Shown: positions 45,401 through 56,700 of the stretch, one piece after another
How positions within the stretch are numbered: position 1 is the stretch's first letter
Layout of the letters: the number at the start of each line of letters is the position of its first letter
Assembly: GCA_963082975.1 (NCBI GenBank)
Contig: OY720347.1
Coordinates: 9,406,225 to 9,470,224, forward strand
Direction of reading: 5' to 3'
DNA: 64,000 nucleotides
DNA from: Labia minor
Lineage: Eukaryota; Arthropoda; Insecta; Dermaptera; Spongiphoridae
Notes under the pieces: generated by a model
Seen by the model: only the letters and a program-made list of their open reading frames with translations
Told to the model about the DNA's origin: nothing
Databases searched by the model: none
Program-made: the position numbers and the translations under genes

Positions 45401-47126
45401 AATTGCTAATTTTCATCGAAAATATAATAATAAATCTATAAAGAAGAATCTCTATCAAAATCAAATTTGTAAGCATATCTCACTCTAATCCTTCTCTTTG
45501 ATTTAATTGATATGCCTAATAATGATGATAAAATATTATAACTTTAATCCTATTACTTTTATACTATTTCATTCCCTGTAATATATACGAGGTCTGTTCA
45601 AAAAAAGGTGAATTTTGATTTTTCGCGGGTATATTCGATTATAGGAATTTTTTCTGTTATGTTGGCACACATATGTTTCGCATTATCAGTCATTTTGAAT
45701 TAGTAGTTTGTTTTTAACAACTGAAAAAGTTAAATTTTACATACATTTTTGTGTGTTCTTCTATTTTTTACTTTAAAAAAAATGGATGAAAGAATCTGTG
45801 TTAAATTTTGCGTTAAAAATGGAATAAACTGCTCCAACGTATTTAAATTGTTTACTGTGGCATTCGGAGAGTCTACTTTGACTTTGACTCAAAAAATGTT
45901 TATAAGTGGTACAACCACTTTACAGAGGGCCGAGAAGATATTGTTGAAGATAACTGTTTTCTTCGATTACAATGGCGTGAGTTCTTATCAACATATCGTA
46001 CTATTAATAAGGAATACTGCAAGGAAGTTGTATAACGTTTCTATGAAGCAATACGCTTCAAACGATCGGAATTGTGGAAAAACAAATCATAGTTTCTGCA
46101 TCACGATAATGCACCAGCTCACACATCATTGCTTGTTCGTGAATTTTTGACCAAAAACAACATCGTATTCATGCCTCAATCACCGTATTCACAAGATTTG
46201 GCTCCCTGCGACTTTTTCCTATTCCCAAAATTGAAGGGACCAATGAAAGAGAGACGTTTGGCAACAATTGATGAGATAAAGTCAGAATCGAAGAAACGAG
46301 CTGATGGACATACCGAAATGCGCATTTCAAAAGTGCTTCGACTATTGGATTCTATATGAGGAGAATTACTTTGAAAGGGACAAAATGGACATTGATGAAT
46401 AAATAAATAAATATTTTTCGAAATAATTCAAAATTCACCTTTTCTTTTAAACAAACCTCGTATTACATATATACAGTGTTATATATTATAAATATAAATT
46501 AATAAAATAAAATGTTACATTAAAGCATTGAGATTGAAGACATAAGTTTCACATGCATGAGTTACTTGAAATAACATTGAAATATTACAATAAAAAATTT
46601 GCAAATAATATAAAGAAATGGGAACGGAATCTTTGGATCCAAAATCAAAACGAAATGGCAACGGCCTCTCTTCATCACTAAAATATAACGAACTGATTGT
46701 GTGCAACACCGTTAATAGAATATAAAAACCGATGAGAGTGTATAAAGTCATCTGACATTTTATCACATGACTATTAATCCAATCTTTATGAGGGGAAATT
46801 TTACTGTAAGTGTCAGCATAATTTTTGACAAAGGGTAAAAATTTATTCATTAAAAGATCATATTTATAATTCATGGTTGAACATTGAACCGAGAAATGAA
46901 AACAGAGCAAAAGTAACATAACCATTTCGGTCATTTCAGGGATATTCAAATATGGGACGAGGGTTACCGAAATGAGACAAACAGCCAAATTACCAAAAAC
47001 GAGAAAACGATAAACCAAATGGACATAATAGAAAAGGGTATAATCGTCAAGGGGGAGATAGGCTGTCAATCGAAGAATGCGTATATTTAAGCCAAGATAA
47101 CCCAAGGAGGGATCTAAAAATTTCAT
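42455..47126 (-). CDS. Odorant receptor, 7tm_6 family, six coding exons
   Basis: A likely odorant-gated receptor subunit of olfactory neurons, working in the membrane with the co-receptor Orco (family knowledge). Exons on the minus strand: 47126-46519, 44942-44808, 44726-44627, 42918-42814, 42737-42579, 42505-42455. All junctions have GT/AG and the phases join into one frame of 385 residues, the usual length of insect ORs. Start chosen at 47126 (MKFLDPSLGYLGLN) because it aligns with the sister gene; an upstream in-frame ATG at 47165 crosses an ACAGG repeat. Hydrophobic segments lie near residues 35-57, 67-84, 125-145, in exon 3 (ILNVVIALFYTMVI) and in exon 5 (YIIIILANF). Exon 5 has ELYCCGWE and exon 6 the terminal YSLYTLLSL motif typical of the family. 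Introns hold a mariner remnant, a HINE-A and a HINE-C. No stop or frameshift is seen, so it looks functional. The ligand is unknown. Confidence 0.9.
42981..43702 (-). mobile_element. HINE-A in odorant receptor intron 3, with nested retroposon
   Basis: From AGCTGGAGTGTCTCCACTCG to GGCGAGATAGT it is a full HINE-A body, except that 43241-43373 is a retroposon inserted in it. It is followed with only one or two bases between by a HINE-C copy. Confidence 0.88.
43231..43383 (+). mobile_element. Short retroposon with 10-bp target duplication
   Basis: The insert at 43241-43373 starts TGCGGAAGTTAACGGGAAAC and carries the AACATTCCCAAGAAAAATCA core also seen at 10445-10500. It is bounded by an exact 10-bp repeat ACAATCTTTA (43231-43240 and 43374-43383) that occurs once in uninterrupted HINE-A. 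This is the mark of target-primed reverse transcription. A SINE or very short LINE tail. Confidence 0.8.
43704..44309 (-). mobile_element. HINE-C in odorant receptor intron 3
   Basis: On the minus strand it runs from ACCGACCGACGATAGTAAGG through a GTCC array (44152-44190) to the hairpin GACCTG-GCCA-CAGGTC and AACTTATT. It differs from other copies by a GC-rich insert, GTAGCCGGCGTTGCCGGCGT, at about 43828-43847, and keeps one TGACGTCA (near 43877). The open frame at 44146-44343 is a by-product. Confidence 0.87.
45586..46462 (+). pseudogene. Mariner element with broken transposase, in receptor intron 1
   Basis: The element is 45588-46460 (873 bp), flanked by TA. Its ends CGAGGTCTGTTCAAAAAAAG and CTTTTCTTTTAAACAAACCT are inverted. 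The N-terminal frame starts at 45782 (MDERICVKFCVKNGINCS, then AFGESTLTLTQ), the mariner helix-turn-helix region. Most of the catalytic core is deleted. The C-terminal part reads LLVREFLTKNN, PYSQDLAPCDFFLF, KLKGPMKER and TIDEIKSES in another frame (46129-46359). Several frameshifts mean it is inactive. Confidence 0.88.
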
Positions 47127-47527
47127 CTTAACAGGACAGGACAGGACAGGGCAGATCAGCAACAAACTGAATAAAAATCAAGTGGTAGAGAAAAAATAAT
47201 AGAATGTTTAAAAAAAAAATTAATGAATAAATTATTAATTTCGATAGGCAACCTATAAATAATAAATGCAATTTTTTTCTTTTTCATATTTCGATATTAT
47301 CTCATAATTAATTAAAATGAATATTAATAAAAAAATAAAACAGATAATTTAAATAATAACTTAATCAATAATTTGATACTTAAGAATTTAAACTATTATG
47401 AATTTAAAATTAGAAGACATTTTATATCAATCGAGAAATTTTAAAAATAAATACTTTAGGTAATTAAACTCAATATGATCTTGTCGTTTCATCAATTAGT
47501 TAAAATTTATGGTAATTGATTACAAAA
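47127..47527. other. Upstream flank of the first receptor gene
   Basis: Holds an ACAGG tandem repeat at 47132-47151 just before the chosen start codon and a possible splice acceptor (minus strand TTTTTATTCAG near 47170). The rest is AT-rich. No clear core promoter motif can be named. Confidence 0.35.
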
Positions 47528-47989
47528 ATGGAAGCTTCAGGGATTTTGATAAAAATCCTTTTTTAATTCCAACGTTACTTTTCTTATGCAATATTTTTCG
47601 GTCGCTTCTAAGATAAAAATTTCCAAGATAAAAATTATTAAAATTTAAATATAAATCCATTGACATTCAATTTAGTTACCATGTTTTATTCATTTGGCCA
47701 GTAAAGGGCTTCACTTATTTTCGGGGGGGGGGGGTCAGTTCGGTTTGGATATAGGAATATTAAATATGTAATTAATTAAATAATTTTCCTATATCCAATT
47801 AACCATTACTAAATGGCTGATCATTTGGACGTTCAACACTAGTTTATCTGTCAAACTTTAATAATTTTTATCTCAGAAACTAGAAGCGACCGAGAAATAT
47901 TGCATGAGAAAAGTTTCTTTGGAATTAAAAAGGAAATCCACTGGTAAAATTTTAACCAAATCCCCTGTAGCTTCCGTTATTGTAAATAA
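47528..47989. mobile_element. Family G long-TIR element
   Basis: AATGGAAGCTTCAGGGATTT on the left and AAATCCCCTGTAGCTTCCGT on the right are inverted arms. The centre has a G run (47724-47735). It matches 41130-41612 and the outer parts of 25412-26790. A family D repeat abuts its right end. Confidence 0.72.
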
Positions 47990-48240
47990 GTACCGGGACC
48001 CCGAGCCTCGGCTCGGTACTTAAGTTAAAAAAAATGATTCATTATTATTGGATTTGGCTGGTAATATTAATACCTGGGACACCGAGCTCTCGCTCTACCC
48101 TTTAAAAAATATTGATACACAATTCTTTAATTATTTATTACAATTATTAAATGTTACACATTTGCATCAATCTGATTAAAATTAATGAACTTGTGCTCCT
48201 CAATAATACATAAATATATAATATATAGGTACATATATTT
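47990..48240 (+). repeat. Family D hairpin-ended repeat
   Basis: TACCGGGACCCCGAGC-CTCG-GCTCGG at 47991-48016 and the second hairpin ACCGAGC-TCTC-GCTC near 48080-48095, with the TTTGGCTGGTAATATTAATA word between. The downstream part, ACAATTATTAAATGTTACAC, links it to the family B sequence at 35660-35720 and 48975-49010. Confidence 0.68.
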
Positions 48241-48900
48241 TTTTTCTATAGTGTTTTTTTGAAAAACTGTTTAGCGCCCCAAGTGGTTATAAAACAAACT
48301 AAAGACAAAAAAACGTGCTTTGCAGCTTTTCGGAATTAAAAAAGCAAAATTGGCAGTCGTGGGACTGGCCGACAGAAGTGAAAACTTCTGCGTAAGAAAT
48401 TTTAAAACAGACGAAATTCGCGCTATTTCACGAGAAAGATGAATTTCATATGCATGTATATATATATAACTTATATATTATTTTAAACATATATTTTAAA
48501 CAAATTTGTAACTTATATTTATATATATATAAATACACAACTTTGTTTAAAATATTGCAATACGAACTGTTTTATAATTCTTATCTCTAACATAAAATAT
48601 ATATTTATTATGTGAAGTTCATTTCGTATAATTTTGATTATATATGTATATATGAAATGAACTTTACATAATAAATATATATTTATATGTTAGAGATAAT
48701 TTATAAAACAGTTCTAATGACAATTCAAATTTCGCGCTCTGTTATAAGAAATTTGAAAGCAGATGGTTTCATGGTGTTGGTCACGATCACGCGAGTTCTA
48801 TACTTTTTCCCCATCCCGCAAAAGTGCTCAACGCCGCTAAAGAAGTTTTCACTTCAAAAATTATTTAATATTTGGAAATATATCTGACTTATAGAAAAAA
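48241..48900. repeat. Large imperfect inverted repeat (foldback)
   Basis: The arms 48564-48625 and 48653-48714 are nearly perfect inverted repeats of about 60 bp (GAACTGTTTTATAA, TTATCTCTAACATA, TTTATTATGTGAAGTTCATT), with a loop of about 27 bp. Outside them, AGAAGTGAAAACTTCTGCG near 48376 and AAGAAGTTTTCACTTC near 48840 also pair. It may be a foldback MITE or a long hairpin RNA source. The frame at 48687-48887 lies in one arm. Confidence 0.6.
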
Positions 48901-48969
48901 TGAATATTAATTAAAGAAAGAAATAGTTTTTAAAATATCCTGAATAATATGTAACAATTTTCAAGATAG

Positions 48970-49573
48970 AAATTTATTACAATATTACAATTATTAACTG
49001 TTGCATCATTGCATCAATCTGATTAAAATGAATGGAACTTCGGGTACTCAATAATAATAAATAAAATAATATTAATAAATATATTGAATAATATTTTATT
49101 GAAAAAATATTAAAACTTATAAAACTATCTAAAACTTTATTAATAAAAGAACAATGAATAAATAAATTAAAAAGTAAACAATAGATAAAAAGAAAAAAAA
49201 ATAACAAAATCATTATTTTCATTTTTAAATAACGATTCACCCGGCGAGTTTCGAACCGACGAAATCCACTCGTTAAAACATCAGTCCAACCGCTGGACTA
49301 TATGTATTTAGATAAAAAATTGTCATTTTTTTACTGTCTTAGCAGGCAGTATTAAAAATTTTGACGTTTTCCATATAATATATAATTTTCAATTAAGAAA
49401 TTAATAATGAAGCTGTATGTTTCAAGAGATATCATCAATAAAACTTAATTTTTCTTTATAAATACTATATCTAGTGTGAATTTGAAAAAAATCGTTAGAG
49501 CGGTTTTTGAGAACCATGATATATAGATAAATACATATATACAATTTTAGCTAGCATAATAAGATAAGATTAC
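48970..49573 (-). repeat. Family B repeat copy
   Basis: On the minus strand from AATCTTATCTTATTATGCTA (about 49571) through CAAAAACCGCTCTAACG and ACACTAGATATAGTATTTAT. It parallels 35661-36895 but is shorter. The frame at 48977-49240 reads through it and has no domain. Confidence 0.6.
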
Positions 49574-49689
49574 CAAATTAAAAAAAGGAATAAAATAAAA
49601 ACTGTAATTAATGAATAAAAATAACTTTCATTTAAATAAATAATAAAATATTAAAAATTTTGATGAGAATAATAAGAACAATAATAACT

Positions 49690-49805
49690 TGGATAAAAGG
49701 TCCCAAAAACGGTTTACCTTTTTTTTAGAACCAAATTTAAAAAATTTAGAAATTAAAGTTTAAGAGCCTCGTAATCTCGCGGCACAGAGTTTGAGAATCA
49801 CTGCA
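49690..49805. mobile_element. hAT MITE right-end fragment
   Basis: Matches the right half of the 39091-39476 type family (AAAAACGGTTTACC, TCTCGCGGCACAG, TTTGAGAATCACTG). The left half is absent. Confidence 0.6.
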
Positions 49806-50026
49806 TAACTATTTTTTAGAAAGAAATATACATAATATATAACAAAAAAAAAAATAAGAACTAAAAAAGAGCATAAAATAATTTTAAATTTCGAATCAAA
49901 ATTTAAGTTAGTAGCATTTAATTTTTACTTTCAATTGAAAATCTTACCTGAGCCATATATCTTAAACATGTTTTTATCCTATTTATGTATATTTTAGTTA
50001 TTAGAAAATTTTCAATTAAATATAGT

Positions 50027-51388
50027 ATATAGGGTGACCCAGCCAGTAGTTGAACAAATAAAGCCAGTTTACCACGGATCCTGTTGTAAGTTCTATACTA
50101 TTAGCCGTAAAACTAAGCTAATGGATTTTTAACAAAGCTTTATTATTGTAGTTATTAAAAAAAATATTAAACAGTGCTTAACTGAAAAATAAAAAGCAAA
50201 AAAAAATTCACAACATTTTTTATGATTTTATCCCAGTGGTTGAACAGACATGTCCAGTTTTTGAACGCTCGATATTCCAGTAATTGAACACCCGTTATTT
50301 CATAGTTTTTTTTTTATTTTAAGTTTAGGTACACATCCAAAACGACTTAACAAATATCTCGGCCTATAGCTTGAGCACTCATAATACAATACAAGGCTGA
50401 TTCACATTCCAAACATTGCTCAATGTTTAAATTATAATAATAATAATAACAATAATACATATATTTATTTATTTATTTATTTCAAACAAACACCAATCGG
50501 CAATATACACATAAGATACAAAATTAAAAATATTTTTAAAATTTTTTAACTTTTGATACGAAATTGCTTTGGGAGTCGAGTCCCGTTACTGCATACAGAT
50601 TCCTGGTTTTACTTTACTTTACTTTAGGCGAGTCCGTTTGTCTTGAAAGTGTTGCTTGGATTGCACTAACATTCAATGCTGAAGGTGAGGCATCAAAATT
50701 ATGATTAATTTCGGGCTCTTTTTCAATACACTCAGACAAAAGGCCATTTGTCTGAGTTTCATTAAGACATTTGCTCCGAAGCCTTTTCCAAAACTGAAAC
50801 AGTTCACGGGCCTCAATATTACCCTTCCACTCTTCCCCTGCACTTTTCTAAATTCTTCAGGCCTACCCTTGGGGAAGAGGGATTCAAGGTATAAGAGGGA
50901 TTGAACATTCACAGTCTGGTGATCTTCGCTGGCGGGCAACGTTCACCACTGTTCAATTACTGGAATTTGTGCATTTTAACAGTGCCATTAGTTGAACAGT
51001 CAGTTTAGAGCTCTAAAAAATAAAAAATATCTATACCTTAATATCATGCTTCAAAATGTAGTCCTTTAGCTTTAATTCAAGACCAATTCGGTAAAAATAT
51101 CTCTAAAAATGACTAGGATGCACGTGGATTACTTTTACTTACCGTATTTTCAGTAGACTAGTCGTGAATGCAAAAACAAGCATTTCATTTGAGAAAAAAA
51201 TTAATATCTCTGAGTACTCAAGTCACGTGCAGCAGACGATAGGTGTTTCAGTTGTTACAACATAACAACTTAAAAATAAAATAAAATTTCACGTTCCAAG
51301 CATGTTTCCTCTTGAGATTTTGGCGGATTTTTGGTAATTTGTTCAACTACTGGAAGGGGTTCAACTACTGGCTGGGTCACCCTATATA
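50027..51388. mobile_element. 1.35-kb DNA transposon with repeated CCAGTAGTTGAAC sites
   Basis: The ends TATAGGGTGACCCAGCCAGT and ACTGGCTGGGTCACCCTATA are perfect inverted repeats (about 28 bp in all). CCAGT..TTGAAC words recur inside near 50046, 50232, 50258 and 50277 and in inverted form near 50947, 51338 and 51358, resembling multiple transposase-binding sites. Frames at 50673-50939 (minus) and 50701-50904 (plus) show no transposase motif. It looks non-autonomous and perhaps carries foreign sequence. Superfamily uncertain; the flanking TA/TATA hints at Tc1/mariner/pogo. Confidence 0.72.
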
Positions 51389-51936
51389 ATCTATAATATT
51401 AAAGGACCAACGATTATATAATACCTAAAAATTCTCAACTCGAAATTGCTATGATTCGAATGTTTTTTACAGAATCTTTTAATCAGAAAGGTATTATTTC
51501 CTGTCAAACTCATTTTAATTAAAATAATAAAATTAATAAACGATATTAAAATTAAAAATAATTTCAGGCATTTTTTTGGCCAAAATCGGCGTCTCCTTCA
51601 AGCTGATTGCAGGCCCAGCCGATAGTATTTCATAAATAATCGGAAGGTCTATACTTCACTATGAAAAAATAAATTTGAAAATTCATCCAACCGTTTTTGT
51701 TTTATTGCATTTAAAAAAAAATGTTACATGGCGGACCCTGTATATATATATATTCTTATCAATAGATTATGTATTTCTATTAGATATATTTAATATAAAG
51801 GTATTATTTGCTTATTGATTTTACTTTGAATATAGACAAGACTATATAAATTATAAAATAAAAATCAAATTAATTAATAACATATTTTTATATCTTCAAA
51901 AAAAAACAATCTATAAAACGAGTACATAGATACCTA
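51389..51936. other. AT-rich spacer with a transposon tip
   Basis: A complex patch at 51570-51745 ends AATGTTACATGGCGGACCCT followed by GTATATATA, which looks like one end of a DNA transposon. No partner is seen. The rest is AT-rich. Confidence 0.4.
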
Positions 51937-52203
51937 AAGATTGATTATACAAACCTAGCCTATTATAGTAAGTATATTTAAATGTAATTCTATTATAACT
52001 ATAATAATATCTATTTTCATTCAAATTACCAATTCATTTATTTTGCGATTTTTCAAAATTATTAATTATATTTATTGTTTTTATCTTACAATTAGAAAAA
52101 AAACAATAAATATTAATATTACAATGAAAGTGATAAAAGTGTGAACAGTGAATAAGAAAATTTCATTGTCTGAAAAGAAAAAAAGGAAACAATATTATTA
52201 TAT
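51937..52203 (-). other. Duplicated terminal exon unit (distal copy)
   Basis: About 265 bp, near-identical to 52312-52577. It contains a full second copy of the last receptor exon (52169-52119, TMKFSYSLFTLLSLSL then TAA) with its own acceptor (TTTTCAG) and a downstream AATAAA at 52076-52071. It could serve as an alternative last exon of the receptor at 52491-62238, or be a silent duplicate. Confidence 0.75.
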
Positions 52204-52220
52204 ATATAAATATAAATAAA

Positions 52221-52307
52221 TAGCAAATTAAAAATATATACTTTTTACTCACAAAAGTTTCATTTTTACCCCATTTGGGAAAATTTACCCCAGTTCCCCG
52301 GCCGCTG
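52221..52307. mobile_element. hAT MITE right-end fragment between the exon copies
   Basis: Matches the right third of the 14584-14897 MITE (TAGCAAATTAAAAATATATA, GTTTCATTTTTACCCCATTT, GTTCCCCGGCCGCTG). It lies exactly between the two copies of the duplicated exon unit and in only one of the two inter-unit positions, so it may mark the recombination point. Confidence 0.7.
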
Positions 52308-52490
52308 CTTGAGATTGATTACAATCCTAACCTATCATTGTAGGTATATTTAAAAGTAATTCTACTATAACTATAATAATATCTATTTTCATTCAAATTA
52401 CCAATTCATTTATTTTTCTATTTTTTAAAATTATTAATTATATTTATTGTTTTTATCTTACAATTAGAAAAAAAACAATAATTATTAATA

Positions 52491-53647
52491 TTACAATGAA
52501 AGTGATAATAGTGTGAACAGTGAATAAGAAAATTTTATTGTCTGAAAAGAAAAAAAGGAAACAATATTATTATTTGTATGGAACATTTTTTTTGAATTAT
52601 ATTACATAAATAATTATCATGACTATATAGAATGTTTAATGTAAATGTTAATGAATAAATACCTCTAAAAATAAATTCAAAGACATTGTTCCAAAAATTC
52701 CTGCAGATAGTTTAAATTTATTTTTAAAATTTACTAATATAAGTAATATATACTTTTTATGTGAATTTATTTTAATATTTTCCCATCCACAACAGTAAAG
52801 TTCATCTTGTATTTGATCATTCTAAAATAAAGATATCTATTTTAATAAATTAGTATTTATTGAAATTGCTAGCATTTTTTGATTATGTTTATAAATGTAC
52901 TATTAATTTAAATTTAAATTTAATAAAGTTTCTTTTTATATATTTTATTAAATTTAAATTTATCAGCTTGTGTTTATATTTCTTTTTTCAAATTTATTGT
53001 CTTTTTGAGATTGCTTTTCATTATCATTTTTTAATAAACTTAACATTTTTATATAATTTCAATATAAGTTTGTTCAAATTATAGTCCCGTTTTTATTCAA
53101 TTTATAAAAAATTTTATTTCAAAATTTAAAAAATGCAAATTTCACAATTAAAAATTTTATAATTATAAAAGCTATAAAACAAATATTGGACACTCTCTTC
53201 ATCATTTTTTTTTTTGATAGCTATTTTTTGTGTCCACATATATTATTTTACATTTTGAAGAAATGCTTTTTTATTTAAAATTATGAAACTTGGAAGATAC
53301 TATGACACATTGAAAAGTAAATATAAAATATGTATTCATAATATATACAGCAAAAACAAGAACTTAATTAAAATTATGTAATAAGACAATTTGTAGATTT
53401 AAAATTTGTATGTGGCTACAAGAAATTAAATTAACTATTTTAGTTGTTACGTTTTGATATTATTTTCAAATTATATTAGAAATAAATCATTAGAATAATT
53501 AACTTAAAGTAAATTTACAAATGATGCTATGAGAAGATGAAAATTAATTTGATTTTTACTACTATCGAAAAAAAAATTTGGAAATCTTTGATCTACAATA
53601 ATTATAAAAACCAAGCTCGAATAAAAAATAAACAAAATATAAATAAG

Positions 53648-53703
<56 letters not shown>

Positions 53704-56700
53704 GATATAAAGTAAAACCGAGGGATATGACGCGTTCTATATATCTCGAAAACTAACCCTTTGGGTATAGCAGTGGTTCTTAAACTGTGGTCCGCGGACC
53801 CCTGGGGGTCCGCGAAGCCTTTACTGGGGGTCCGCGGTCCTCGGAAAAAAATCATCGTAAAAATATATACATATATAAATATTTAAAGTTCATTGTTTAA
53901 CTATATCCTCCTAGAGAATTACGGCTATAATTTAATACTATTAATAATACTATTTTATTTTATTAAATTGATAATTATGTCAATTAATTTTTTGTGAATA
54001 AATAAACATATATAAAAAACTATATATAAAATTTGAATTTTCATCCATTCATTCATTTAAAATCATTTTTCGATTGTTCCTTTAAAATAACCCCTCTTAG
54101 GGGCTCGGAAGGGGAGGCATATAAGGGAATTTTCTTTCACTTTGTTATTGGGGAAAACCAGGGGAGGGGACAGTCTTACCCGGAAAAACCCAAATTGTCA
54201 GCGTCCACTCTGGGGTTTTAAACAGTTTTAAAGCAAATGTTAATTATAAGTTCATTTCTCAACGAGTTGTATCTTTAAATTATTTTTATTAATGTTAATT
54301 ATAAGTTCATTTCTCAACGAGTTGTATCTTTAAATTATTTTTATTAATTTAATTAATTATAATTAAATTATAGCTAATAATAGTTTATTATAGCTAATAA
54401 TTTTTTTTAATTTTTAGTGTAATTTGCATGATCATTATTTTATAAAAACACTAAACACATTTTGCAATTTCCCAGAAAGGCTGTTTTGAGAGTAAGTATA
54501 AGTTAGTTTTATGAATAAAAAATATTTATTTTAATAATATTTTAGAATCAAATTACGAAATTAATAATATTTTAGAATCAAATTACGAAATTAATAATAT
54601 TTTAGAATCAAATTACGAAATATATTTATTATATAAATTAATATTCATTTAAAATGATATTAAATCATTTATTTAAAATGATTTAAAACATTTATTAAAA
54701 TGATTTAAAACATTCATTTAAAATGATATTAAAACATTCATTTAAAATCATATTAAAACATAGCTAGTAAATAATAATTCGTTATATTTATATTATATTT
54801 ATATTATATTTATATTATTGTAGTTCAATGTTAATAAATTACTCCATAAAATGGATCGTTGGCTACAAACTGGTTCAACACAGAAACGGAAAGAATCAGA
54901 TGATGAGGCATCAACAGCAAACTCTACCAAGAAACGCAAAACTAGAAAATATTCGGATGATTATTTATCATTTCGATTTACTTATATTTGCAACAATGAT
55001 GTGGAAAGACCAGTCTGCGTTCTATGTCAGGAAAGTTTATCCAATGAAAGTATGAAACCTGCTAATCTCAGACGTCATTTACAAACAAAGCACAGCGAGC
55101 ATGTTAGTAAGTCTATCGAATTTTTTAAAATGAAAAAAGAAGAACTTAATTCAAGTCAGAAATTGATGGTAAAGACGGGATCTGGTGGTATGAGTAAGAA
55201 AGCAGTAATGGCATCATATGAAGTAGCTCTACTTATTGCTAAAGCAGGAAAGCCGCATAATATAGCAGAGCAATTAATTCTTCCTGCTACAAAAGTAATT
55301 ACAAATATAATGTTAGGAACTAAAGCAGCAAACGATATAAATTTGATTTCATTATCAAATGATACGGTTAAGAATAGGATTGAAGACATGTCATGTAATA
55401 TAAAAGAAGAATTAATATCGAGAGTGCGCAAAAGTCACTATTACTCATTACAATTGGATGAAAGTACTGATGTCACTAATAATGCCAATTTGTTAGCTTT
55501 CATTAGATATGAGTTTGAAAATCAAATACAAGAAGATGTATTGTTTTGTGATTCACTACCTTCACGAACGACAGCTAATGACATATTTAACAGTTTGAAT
55601 AATTTTATAACCGAAAATGAAATAGAGTGGCCAAAATGTGTTGGAATTTGCACTGATGGTGCTCGTGCAATGTCAGGTACAAGAACTGGATTGATTGCTC
55701 TTATTAAAAATGTTGCGCCTCAGGTTGTTTGGAATCATTGCTGCATTCACAGAGAATCATTAGCAGCCAAAAATATGTCACCAGATTTGAAAAGAACATT
55801 AGACGAAGTAGTTAAAATTGTCAATTTCATTAAGGCTCGTCCACTTAATTCCAGAGTTTTTAAAATTTTGTGTGAGGAAATGGGTAGTCAACATACACAT
55901 TTATTATTACATACAGATGTACGTTGGTTGTCCCGCGGGAAAGTACTCATTCGCCTTTTTGAGCTTCGAGATGAAATACGATTGTTTTTAATAGATGCGC
56001 ATTTTGAACTGACCGAATGTTTCAATGATTTTATCTGGTTAGCTAAGGTGGCTTACTTGACTGATATTTTTACAAAATTGAACGAACTTAATTTGAGCCT
56101 GCAAGGTACTGTTGTAAATATATTTAAAGTTGAAGATAAAATAGAAGCAATGATTAAAAAAATCGACTTGTGGTCGAAACGCATCCAGAACGGTGTATAT
56201 GAGTCTTTTCCAACTCTCAATGATTTCATAGAAAGCTCCAGTGAAAAATTGCTTAATCAAACGCGTCAATTATTTGTTGAACATTTAATTACTTTGAAAA
56301 GCAACTTCAGGAAGTATTTTTCTACTCCTGATCCTTGCAATAACTGGATCAGAGATCCATTTAATATGGAAATTACAAATGCTAAACATTTATCTGCACC
56401 TGAACAAGATATTCTCGTGGAATTATCATGTGATACAACTTATAAACTAAAATTTAACAAAACTGAATTGAGCAACTTTTGGTTACTTCTCAGGTCAGAT
56501 TATCCTGCGCTTGCAAATAAAGCACTTCAACACTTGATTCCATTCTGCACAACATATTTATGCGAACAAGCTTTTTCGGTACTATTTTATATTAAGTCTA
56601 AATATAGAAACAAATTAAATGTAGAGCCGGATCTTAGATTAAAAGTTTCCAATATTAAGCCAGATATTGAGATTCTTGTTTCAAGAAAACAACTGCATAC

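Noticed and set aside
50673..50939. 88-residue minus-strand frame in the 1.35-kb transposon
   Set aside because: Paired with a plus-strand frame over the same bases; no transposase or host domain can be seen, so no gene is called.
53671..53700. GA repeat next to the hAT as part of the element
   Set aside because: It lies outside the 8-bp target duplication and so belongs to the intron.
54828..55055. Short plus-strand frame overlapping the hAT transposase
   Set aside because: Out-of-frame shadow of the 619-residue transposase that carries the real domains.
55156..56269. Minus-strand frames within the hAT
   Set aside because: Antisense shadows of the transposase without domains.
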